A stretch of DNA of 11,907 nucleotides. Source: JAVBNF01 sp031551725 (GTDB lineage: Bacteria > Bacteroidota > Bacteroidia > Bacteroidales > P3). The notes under the pieces were generated by a model. It worked only from the letters and a program-made list of their open reading frames with translations. It was not told the origin of the DNA and made no database searches. This document shows, one piece after another, positions 6,763 through 11,907 of the stretch (positions are counted from its first letter, which is position 1; each line of letters starts with the position of its first letter). Location of the stretch: positions 1 to 11,907 of the forward strand of contig JAVBNF010000013.1 in assembly GCA_031551725.1 (NCBI GenBank), written 5' to 3'. The position numbers and the translations under genes were made by a program.

Positions 6763-8013
6763 CTAACAAACCGTAGCCTGATAAGATTGCCCAATCCGAT
6801 CCATTAAATTATTCATATCTCGACCCACTTTTTTGTTTACTATTTTGGCGTAATGTTGTGTCATCGCAAGGCTTTTGTGTCCAAGCATGTGCGATACCGT
6901 TTCAATCGGGACATCATTGGCAAGGGTTATTGTCGTGGCGAAAGTATGCCGGGCAACGTGCGTGGTTAAATGCTTGTTTAGCTTACAATGCTCTTCTATC
7001 TTTTTCAACCATTTGTTGCGAGTGTAGGTGCATTGAACAGGTATCAACTTTGTATGGTATGGCAAATGTTCAAAATCTTCACCACAAAATTTCTTCAACA
7101 ATTCTTCCGCTTGAGGCAGCAATGGAATATTAGCAATAATATCCGTTTTTTGCCGCCATGTACGAATCCACCACTTACCATCAATCTTCACCAAATGCTC
7201 TCGCGTCAAATTCTTTGCATCACAACATGCAAGTCCGGTAAACACCGAAAATAAAAACACATCACGCTCATTTTCCATCCGTTTTTCCGGAAAGGTTGCC
7301 GAAAGCAAAACATTAAGTTCGTCTTCCGTCAAATGGTTTCGCTTGCCATTCAGTTTTAAACTTAGTGGAATACCAACCATCGGATTTGAAGTAATAATGT
7401 TGTATTGAAGTGCTTTTTCAAATATGCTTTTCACTTTTTGTAAACAAAGTACAATGTAGTTATGTCCGATTGATTGGGACGATAAATACTGAATAAATCG
7501 ATCAATCATCTGCCTATCCACCTTTCGTGCCGGGATATCACTTAATCGATAATTTTCTTTTAGAAAACATTCCATAAAATATAGCGTTCTCCGGCACAAA
7601 TTATACGCATGAACGGATTTCTCTTTCCGCAGATAATACGTTTTTTCTTCTTCGATGCGTTTTTGCATTAACTCACACCAAGTAGCCTCTGTGTCTGCTC
7701 TTGCTCCGAACAAAGCCGCTCGAAACATCTCGGCGGTGATACAAGTTTCGTTAAGCAAAAACTCCGTTTGAATTTTGTTTACTTTCACACGGATGGCATC
7801 CATGTAATTTGAGATTTCTTTTACTTCCGGCGATTTGCCGAACGGGAAGCCTTTTTTATCCCAAGAGGCGGGATTAATACTTCGTTTGATACTCGTTGCG
7901 ATTTTCGTTCCATTTACGCTTATGCGTAAATATATTGGGGAATTGCCATTTTTGTCTTTTCGTGTTTTGTTGATGTAGAAAAACAACGAATACGTGCTTT
8001 TTTGTGTTCTCAT
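6763..8013 (-). CDS. Tyrosine recombinase / site-specific integrase of Bacteroidetes mobile elements
   Basis: This 416-residue, full-length phage-type integrase has three parts: an N-terminal arm-binding domain (about 1-90; YLRISVNGTKIAT, then SINPASWDKK), a SAM-like core-binding domain (about 110-210) and a catalytic domain (about 225-400). Catalytic residues seen are K289, HVAR (H352, R355), LGHK (H379) and the nucleophile Y388 in TQHYAKI. The first catalytic arginine, normally in TGLR, is replaced: the text is TGLACCDAKNL (259-269). The same departure is known for IntDOT-type integrases of Bacteroidetes, so it need not mean loss of function. Strong inverted repeats begin 8 bp upstream of the start codon. 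It is on the same strand as abiE, 128 bp upstream. It probably mobilises the cassette holding the HTH gene and AbiE. Confidence 0.92.
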   Translation of the reverse strand: MRTQKSTYSLFFYINKTRKDKNGNSPIYLRISVNGTKIATSIKRSINPASWDKKGFPFGKSPEVKEISNYMDAIRVKVNKIQTEFLLNETCITAEMFRAALFGARADTEATWCELMQKRIEEEKTYYLRKEKSVHAYNLCRRTLYFMECFLKENYRLSDIPARKVDRQMIDRFIQYLSSQSIGHNYIVLCLQKVKSIFEKALQYNIITSNPMVGIPLSLKLNGKRNHLTEDELNVLLSATFPEKRMENERDVFLFSVFTGLACCDAKNLTREHLVKIDGKWWIRTWRQKTDIIANIPLLPQAEELLKKFCGEDFEHLPYHTKLIPVQCTYTRNKWLKKIEEHCKLNKHLTTHVARHTFATTITLANDVPIETVSHMLGHKSLAMTQHYAKIVNKKVGRDMNNLMDRIGQSYQATVC

Positions 8014-8020
8014 TTTTTAA

Positions 8021-8077
8021 CTGTTTTTTCGATTTGTAAAATTACTTATTGAGTTTTGAAACTCAAATCGAAAACAG
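8021..8077. repeat. Nested inverted repeat directly upstream of the integrase
   Basis: The outer arms are CTGTTTTTTCGATTTG (8021-8036) and CAAATCGAAAACAG (8064-8077), complementary apart from two extra T's. Overlapping the right arm is a perfect palindrome with two central bases: TTGAGTTT (8049-8056), TG, AAACTCAA (8059-8066). The right-hand sequence can thus pair in two exclusive ways. Possible roles are integrase or accessory-factor binding in an attachment site, or control of integrase expression in its leader. Confidence 0.6.
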
Positions 8078-8078
8078 T

Positions 8079-8097
8079 TGTAATTAAATGAATTACA
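8079..8097. repeat. Perfect inverted repeat with 5-bp centre
   Basis: TGTAATT (8079-8085) and AATTACA (8091-8097) are exact reverse complements around AAATG. Short arms around a 5-8-bp centre are how tyrosine-recombinase core sites look, and this one is about 65 bp from the integrase start. A second copy that would prove an attachment site was not found in the window. Confidence 0.45.
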
Positions 8098-8253
8098 CAA
8101 AAAATAAATCGTTAATCCTGCTAACTTCTTGCTAACCAAATTACACATTTGCTTGCCGTTCTTTACTCCTTTCTTTTTGCGCAAATGTCTAAAATTCAGC
8201 AATTTTCACACCTTTTCAAAAATCACTTTGCAGAAGTAGAAATTTACGAAAAT

Positions 8254-8274
8254 AATTGTTAATTGTTAATTGTT
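8254..8274. repeat. Three tandem copies of AATTGTT
   Basis: The heptamer AATTGTT occurs three times without gaps. A related imperfect run (AATTATTAATTGTTAAT, around 11388-11404) precedes the methyltransferase gene, so the two flank the operon at 8349-11353. Simple repeats of this kind are common in AT-rich Bacteroidetes spacers. Confidence 0.5.
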
Positions 8275-8348
8275 AAATTATTAATATTATCAAAATCAAT
8301 ATTTTAAAATATAATTTAAAAAAAACAACTCGAACTTTAAACTCAAAA

Positions 8349-9884
8349 TCAAAAACCTCTTTTTGCCCGCTCTGCCGTTGGAATTACGTCGTTTCGCTTG
8401 CGTACAGGTGTGCCGGACAAAGGAGATGCAGGTACAGTCGATTTCGGTTTCATATTTCCCGAAGTTGTGCGTGTACGAGGTGCTAAACCTTTCGGCGATT
8501 GCGGTTCACCGGAAGGCACATACTGTGTACGGCGTTCGGAGATAATACTTTTGTCGGCGTTGATATTGTTGACCCGACGAATTTTTGAAGATAAATTATG
8601 TCCGCCTGTCAAACGCGGGGAATTGTACGAAATAATCATCGACGGCGTTTTCATCCATGGCGAACAACTGTTTTTCAAACTACTCGAATAATCATTTTTC
8701 ACATCCGACAAATTCACGCCAAGCTCTTTTAAATTGGGCTTTCCGAATGCAAAAATAGTTTCCATAACCGAACTCCCCAAGCGGTACATTTGATAGCGTT
8801 CTTTATTTGAAAACGCTTCACTTCGCGGATATGCCAAATATCGGCATAACTTGTCAAACGTTACATCATCTGTGTTTTTCAACTGTTGTTGAAGATTCCG
8901 CAATTGATTTTTGAGACGTCCTTGCGTTTCGGTTGCTGTATTTTCAAAAATATCATTCTTCCTTTCAACATCCAGCAATTGCTTATTCTCGCGCTCCCAA
9001 TCAGCAAGCTGTCGACTTACATCTGCTTTATGAAATTGTTCGTAATTCTTTTTTCCTACTTTGCGTGAAATCGTATCAATAGCATCCGGACTTAAATTAC
9101 GAATATTCGTAAGCAAGGTTTTACAAGGCGAAATAAGAATTCCTGCTTTGTTTTTCGGCGCATAATGTACGCTATCATTGGCGTTGGTAATGCCATTGTC
9201 CATAAAAATCTGGTACAAACTGGTGTATTGAACTACACGGATTAAATCGGTATTGCATAATCCGGAAAAATAATCGTATGCTCTGTTTTCATAACTTCGT
9301 CCTGCGGAAATATAACCGTGCTGCGAATTAAAATACGATACCGGAAGTGAGCCGGTTCGATTGAGCGCATATAAATGTAAAGCATCGTAATCGTAAGCAA
9401 ACATAGTGTTTGCGGTGTTCCAATTATACACCAATTCGTTCAATCCCAATTTCGAAAATAACGGCTTGTCAAACGGAAAATACGACGGTTTCGGATAATC
9501 ATAATCAACGTAATGCAAAGTGCCGTTTTCCGACCAATCTTTTAATAAAATATCAGTAATGGTGAGTAAATGCCCAAATTCAGTGTGCTCCAATTGCGGA
9601 CTTAAATACGTCGGACACCAGTCTTTACTACTAGCCATCTTGCCTGCGAGCAAATCGTTTACATCCAAACTTTGCGAAAGCTCGCCATCCTTGATAGATG
9701 CGATTAACAAAATGGTTTCGACATTCAACGGAGGCAGTTCCAAAAGATTTGAAGATCGCTCGCGGCCAATAATCACAAGGGTTGCCGAGTCGGAAACAGC
9801 GCCGAGAATCAGATCCGCATCCAATACAAACTTGCGGATATTGCTTTGCTGCGTGGTGATATCCGTATTTTTTTTAACGACCAA
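8349..9884 (-). CDS. Downstream part of a frame-split membrane-anchored protein of unknown function
   Basis: This frame is open from just after a stop at 9903-9905 to 8349. Its only upstream start is a TTG at 9884, and no promoter is visible. Joined to the preceding frame at the A8 tract (9868-9875), it makes one product of about 744 residues: ...FVIWSLKK, then NTDITTQQSNIRKF. The join reads as continuous protein. This part contributes about 506 residues: a mixed alpha/beta region, a probable coiled coil (RQLADWERENKQLLDVERKN through LRNLQQQLKN), then a basic, Ser/Thr/Pro-rich and probably disordered tail of some 70 residues ending RAKRGF. I do not recognise the family. It may be a gene disrupted by a one-base deletion, a gene expressed by -1 frameshifting or transcriptional slippage, or a sequence error. 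Independent translation from TTG looks unlikely. Confidence 0.7.
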   Translation of the reverse strand: MVVKKNTDITTQQSNIRKFVLDADLILGAVSDSATLVIIGRERSSNLLELPPLNVETILLIASIKDGELSQSLDVNDLLAGKMASSKDWCPTYLSPQLEHTEFGHLLTITDILLKDWSENGTLHYVDYDYPKPSYFPFDKPLFSKLGLNELVYNWNTANTMFAYDYDALHLYALNRTGSLPVSYFNSQHGYISAGRSYENRAYDYFSGLCNTDLIRVVQYTSLYQIFMDNGITNANDSVHYAPKNKAGILISPCKTLLTNIRNLSPDAIDTISRKVGKKNYEQFHKADVSRQLADWERENKQLLDVERKNDIFENTATETQGRLKNQLRNLQQQLKNTDDVTFDKLCRYLAYPRSEAFSNKERYQMYRLGSSVMETIFAFGKPNLKELGVNLSDVKNDYSSSLKNSCSPWMKTPSMIISYNSPRLTGGHNLSSKIRRVNNINADKSIISERRTQYVPSGEPQSPKGLAPRTRTTSGNMKPKSTVPASPLSGTPVRKRNDVIPTAERAKRGF

Positions 9885-10582
9885 ATCACAAATCCGGGAG
9901 CCTTACTATAAAAAACGCCGTTCTTTTTGTTCTGAAAAATATCGGGAATACTGAATGTTTTCGATGTATCGGATAAATCCAAAAATACTTCTTTATCTTT
10001 GATAAACCATTGATTAATTTCCGCTAATGATATGCGATAATTCAACATCTCCTTAGAGAAATAAATACGCGAGGTATCTAACGGAAGTTTTTCTGTGAAT
10101 GATTTATAGTCCGACAAATATAAAATTTCATTTAGCTTTTTACTCAAATTATCAATATTTCCGGACGTTGCGCGACCAACACAAATAACAACATCTTTCA
10201 TCCAACCATCATATCCGACCGGGTGTGTTTTGATTTCGGCATGAATATTGAATTGATGAAAAACCGCGGCAATACTATCGAACACAACATAGTCTGCGGG
10301 TTCGGAAAGGATAAAAACAAAACTGCTGTCGGCAAATTTTTGCACACCCAACATCTGATAATGAAACGGGCATTTATTTCGAAAGTCCTTATAAACACTA
10401 TCTTTTTGAAGAAATGCATTTGTATTTTGAAGATCGAAATATTGATTAGGAATAAATTCCACATCCAAGACTTTGGCCGTATAGCGGCGTCCGGTATCGG
10501 TTTTCCAAATTACAAAACCTGCAATTATCAAAACAAGAACACTTCCTAAAAGTATTTTTCTTTTACGATTTGCAGATTTCAT
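9809..10582 (-). CDS. Upstream part of the frame-split membrane-anchored protein
   Basis: This frame gives 257 residues if read without a shift. A basic start (MKSANRKRK) is followed by one membrane segment at about residues 10-27 (ILLGSVLVLIIAGFVIW), probably an uncleaved anchor with the rest in the periplasm. The soluble part is an alpha/beta region with no recognised motif. After K238 the last 19 residues (IRISPRSK...SLYWMRI) overlap the downstream frame and look like out-of-frame translation, which marks the shift point. The ATG lies 3 bp after the methyltransferase stop (TAA-CCA-ATG), so translation is probably coupled within one operon. Even without a shift a truncated, anchored N-terminal product could be made. 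Confidence 0.75.
   Translation of the reverse strand: MKSANRKRKILLGSVLVLIIAGFVIWKTDTGRRYTAKVLDVEFIPNQYFDLQNTNAFLQKDSVYKDFRNKCPFHYQMLGVQKFADSSFVFILSEPADYVVFDSIAAVFHQFNIHAEIKTHPVGYDGWMKDVVICVGRATSGNIDNLSKKLNEILYLSDYKSFTEKLPLDTSRIYFSKEMLNYRISLAEINQWFIKDKEVFLDLSDTSKTFSIPDIFQNKKNGVFYSKAPGFVIWSLKKIRISPRSKAISASLYWMRI
9835..9875 (-). other. Frame-shift point: slippery A tract and nearby stem-loop
   Basis: On the minus strand the zero frame reads TTA AAA AAA ATA. It contains the heptamer A AAA AAA in the phase needed for -1 slippage, within an A8 run (9868-9875). A -1 shift gives exactly the frame of the downstream part (AAT ACG GAT); so would one added A. Three bases later come CGGATAT (9865-9859) and ATATCCG (9841-9835), perfect complements with a 17-base loop. 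Three bases is shorter than the usual spacing to a stimulatory structure. Confidence 0.55.
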
Positions 10583-10585
10583 TGG

Positions 10586-11353
10586 TTATGATTTGGAAAA
10601 ATTTCTGCGAAATTCGGCACAAACAACGGAAGTTGCCACCGATGCATTTAAGGATTCCGCATGATATTGTTGCGTAGAATAGCACGGAATATGAATTTTA
10701 TGGGTAATAAATTTCTGCACTTCACGCGAAATTCCGTTAGCTTCATTTCCTACGACAATAAGGCCATTTGAAGATAATTTAGTTTCATACAAACTCTCTC
10801 CTTCAAGCAAAGTACCGTAAACAGGGCAATTTGCAGGCACGCCGGATAAAAATTCCGGAAGATTTTTATAAAAAACATTCACGCGTCCGGTTGATCCCAT
10901 TGCAGATTGAACGGTTTTAGGATTATAAACATCCACACTGTCGTTCGAACAAATAATGTTCGGAATGCCGAACCAATCGGCAATACGAATAATAGTACCA
11001 AGGTTCCCCGGATCATTGATCGTATCTAAAACAAGTGTTAATTGTTCAAAAATATTCTTGGGAAACACTTGTTGTTTAGGGATTTCAAGTATTGCCAACA
11101 CTTGATTAGGCGTTTTCAATCCGCTAATGCGCTCAAGTTCTTTTTCGGAAACATGCACCAACTCAACATTTTTCAATGCTTCGGGATGTGCAGTTTTCCA
11201 TGAATCAACCGCATAAATCGTTTTCGGTTTATTAGACGAAACCAATAAATCATCAACGATTTTCGGGGTTTCGGCAACAAAAAGATTTTCGCTTTCGCGA
11301 AATTTCTTTTGCTGAAGCGACTTGATTAATTTTATTTGAGCGACAGATAACAT
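10586..11353 (-). CDS. SpoU/TrmH-family RNA 2'-O-ribose methyltransferase
   Basis: This 255-residue S-adenosylmethionine-dependent SPOUT enzyme predicted to methylate a ribose 2'-OH in tRNA or rRNA. The N-terminal RNA-binding domain is at about residues 5-90 (IKLIKSLQQKKFRESENLFVAE is the usual family start). The knotted catalytic domain is at about 105-250 and holds all three SpoU motifs: motif 1 NDPGNLGTIIR (113-123; N117 and R123 key), motif 2 GNEANGIS (202-209) and motif 3 IP...ESLNASVA (222-240). The length is normal and the start is fixed by the family pattern. Which RNA position it modifies cannot be told. It is the first gene of an operon with the split membrane-protein gene 3 bp downstream. 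A -7 box ends only 5 bp before its ATG, so the transcript is probably leaderless or nearly so. Confidence 0.92.
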   Translation of the reverse strand: MLSVAQIKLIKSLQQKKFRESENLFVAETPKIVDDLLVSSNKPKTIYAVDSWKTAHPEALKNVELVHVSEKELERISGLKTPNQVLAILEIPKQQVFPKNIFEQLTLVLDTINDPGNLGTIIRIADWFGIPNIICSNDSVDVYNPKTVQSAMGSTGRVNVFYKNLPEFLSGVPANCPVYGTLLEGESLYETKLSSNGLIVVGNEANGISREVQKFITHKIHIPCYSTQQYHAESLNASVATSVVCAEFRRNFSKS

Positions 11354-11358
11354 GGATG

Positions 11359-11366
11359 CAAAGATA
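11359..11366 (-). promoter_or_regulatory. -7 promoter element of the methyltransferase operon
   Basis: The minus strand reads TATCTTTG followed by CATCC and the start ATG at 11353. It matches TAnnTTTG exactly. No TTG -33 is seen at normal spacing in the AT-rich upstream DNA. The position implies a leader of only a few bases at most. Confidence 0.55.
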
Positions 11367-11446
11367 CAAAAATAATTATTAATGGTTAATTATTAATTGT
11401 TAATGAGGGGTTATTTTCAATTTAATAAATAAGGTCAACAATAAAC

Positions 11447-11474
11447 GTAGAGACGCAATGCATTGCGTCTCTAC
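11447..11474. repeat. 28-bp perfect palindrome
   Basis: GTAGAGACGCAATG (11447-11460) is followed at once by its exact reverse complement CATTGCGTCTCTAC (11461-11474), with no central spacer. It lies about 115 bp downstream of the FISUMP gene on that gene's strand and 94 bp upstream of the methyltransferase start. From memory, GTAGAGACGC-type palindromes are dispersed repeats in Bacteroidetes and some other genomes. It could also end FISUMP transcription, since GTTTATTGTT follows on that strand. Confidence 0.7.
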
Positions 11475-11553
11475 AAGAAGGACAAACGTTTTCAACGAAG
11501 CTCAGCCACAGCACGTGCAGCCTGCGAAACGACCGCCGCTTGTCCTTGAATTT

Positions 11554-11587
11554 GGATGACGGGATGGCCACGCTTCGCTCGCCATGA
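11554..11587 (-). repeat. Dispersed-type repeat abutting the FISUMP stop codon
   Basis: Directly after the TAG stop, the minus strand reads GTCATGGCGAGCGAAGCGTG, then GCCATCCCGTCATCC. ATGGC and GCCAT can pair around a GAGCGAAGCGTG loop, with outer GTCAT/ATCC-type flanks. This resembles the GTCATTGCGAGCGAAGCG-type dispersed repeats I recall from many bacterial genomes. It is clearly more GC-rich than the neighbouring spacer. Family membership rests on memory. Confidence 0.45.
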
Positions 11588-11907
11588 CTAATCCCTGAGG
11601 CAGCGCACCAAGAAGCCGAACGAACGACTGTTCGGGTAACGGTGCACAGAAGCGTAACCAAAGTTGAAGCCCCGAGTCCACGCACTCGAAGCGTCATAAC
11701 CTGAGGCACTCCAGAAGTAGGCGAGCGTCCCACGACCGTAGAAGCGCGTGCCATCGTAATAACGAGAGCCGGCCGGAAGCACGGAAAAACCGTATTGGTC
11801 CTTACGGGTAACGCTGTAATTACCTCCACTCGTATGCATTAATCGTACACCTGCGTCAATACCCAACCAATATGCAGAACCGGATGAACCTGTATTATGG
11901 TTGCGCT
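11588..11907 (-). CDS. FISUMP-domain (Fibrobacter succinogenes major paralogous domain) protein, C-terminal part
   Basis: This is the last ~105 codons of a minus-strand gene; the start lies beyond the right edge and the frame is open to the last base. The visible text runs GSAYWLGIDAG, DQYGFSVLPAGSRYYDGT, AYFWSASGYDASSAWTRGF and ends SFGFLVRCLRD. The GFSVLPAG, FWSAS and GF-VRCLRD blocks are the hallmark of the FISUMP family. Members are secreted or surface proteins of Bacteroidetes and Fibrobacteres, usually large paralogous families with a C-type-lectin-like fold; no enzyme activity is established. The segment between FWSAS and the C-terminus is rich in Ser, Tyr, Asn and Arg, the most variable part among paralogues. 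The DNA here is more GC-rich than the other genes of the window, which may reflect gene conversion or transfer. N-terminal domains and the export signal are not visible. Confidence 0.85.
   Translation of the reverse strand, partial: RNHNTGSSGSAYWLGIDAGVRLMHTSGGNYSVTRKDQYGFSVLPAGSRYYDGTRFYGRGTLAYFWSASGYDASSAWTRGFNFGYASVHRYPNSRSFGFLVRCLRD

Larger units (their letters stand above)
8014..8348. other. 335-bp AT-rich spacer upstream of the integrase
   Basis: This is non-coding DNA between the integrase start and the stop of the split membrane-protein gene. It contains two inverted repeats next to the integrase (8021-8077 and 8079-8097) and a short AATTGTT tandem repeat (8254-8274). No minus-strand TAnnTTTG box was found, so the integrase promoter is not identified. 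A 61-codon minus-strand frame at 8017-8202 has low-complexity, biased content and no recognisable motif, so I do not call it. One end of the element is expected here because integrase genes usually lie next to an attachment site. Confidence 0.6.

Noticed and set aside
8017..8202. A 61-codon minus-strand frame upstream of the integrase
   Set aside because: It lies in AT-rich spacer rich in inverted repeats, has a biased residue content (Asn, Phe, Lys) and shows no motif; it ends almost at the integrase start and is most simply a chance frame.
8215..8235. TTCAAAAATCACTTTGCAG, resembling the plus-strand promoter and leader before the HTH gene
   Set aside because: The -7 element would be TCACTTTG, lacking the TA, and no plus-strand gene follows.
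8059..8356. AAACTCAAATCGAAAAC (8059-8075) and AAACTCAAAATCAAAAAC (8339-8356) as attachment direct repeats
   Set aside because: The copies differ by an indel and a substitution, are AT-rich, lie only 280 bp apart and do not enclose the integrase or cargo genes, so they cannot be the element's two ends.
4709..8358. TCAAAAACC shared by 4709-4717 and 8349-8357 as possible element ends
   Set aside because: A short A-rich word is expected by chance in this composition, and the flanks do not match.
11422..11829. A 135-codon minus-strand frame over the FISUMP region
   Set aside because: It overlaps the FISUMP gene in another frame and runs through the palindrome and dispersed repeat. The FISUMP frame has clear family motifs.

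Overview
The window comes from a Bacteroidetes (Bacteroidota) genome. The evidence is a type IX secretion (T9SS) C-terminal sorting domain on a large PKD/Ig-like protein, a FISUMP-domain protein at the right edge, a Bacteroides-type tyrosine integrase, AT-rich intergenic DNA, no Shine-Dalgarno sequences, and several matches to the Bacteroidetes -7 promoter element TAnnTTTG. Genus and species cannot be told from the sequence. No rRNA, tRNA or CRISPR array was seen.

Layout, left to right. (1) 1-3855, minus strand: a 1205-residue secreted modular adhesin-like protein with a T9SS sorting domain, followed 24 bp downstream by a small secreted protein cut by the window edge; a -7 box lies at 3929-3936. 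(2) 3856-4765: a 910-bp non-coding stretch with hairpins, a degenerate 8-bp-period tandem array, and a well-formed promoter preceded by two operator-like repeats. (3) 4766-8013: an accessory cassette made of a small excisionase-like HTH gene (plus strand), an AbiE-type toxin-antitoxin pair (minus strand, antitoxin first) and a tyrosine recombinase (minus strand). This is the typical content of a small integrated element. (4) 8014-8348: an AT-rich spacer with strong inverted repeats just upstream of the integrase. (5) 8349-11353, minus strand: a two-gene operon of a SpoU/TrmH-family RNA methyltransferase and, 3 bp later, a membrane-anchored protein of unknown function. The latter's reading frame is split at an A8 tract. 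(6) 11354-11587: palindromic and dispersed-type repeats. (7) 11588-11907: the C-terminal end of a FISUMP protein.

How the parts relate. The integrase, HTH protein and AbiE pair probably form, or remain from, a mobile island inserted between the methyltransferase operon and the T9SS gene. AbiE systems give abortive-infection phage resistance and stabilise elements. The most informative regulatory structures are two 48-bp-spaced operator-like repeats before the HTH gene, a GGAACA-N15-TGTTCC inverted repeat in the abiE leader, and the A_AAA_AAA slippery site with a nearby stem-loop in the split gene. All functional assignments come from motif recognition by eye; no database search was possible.
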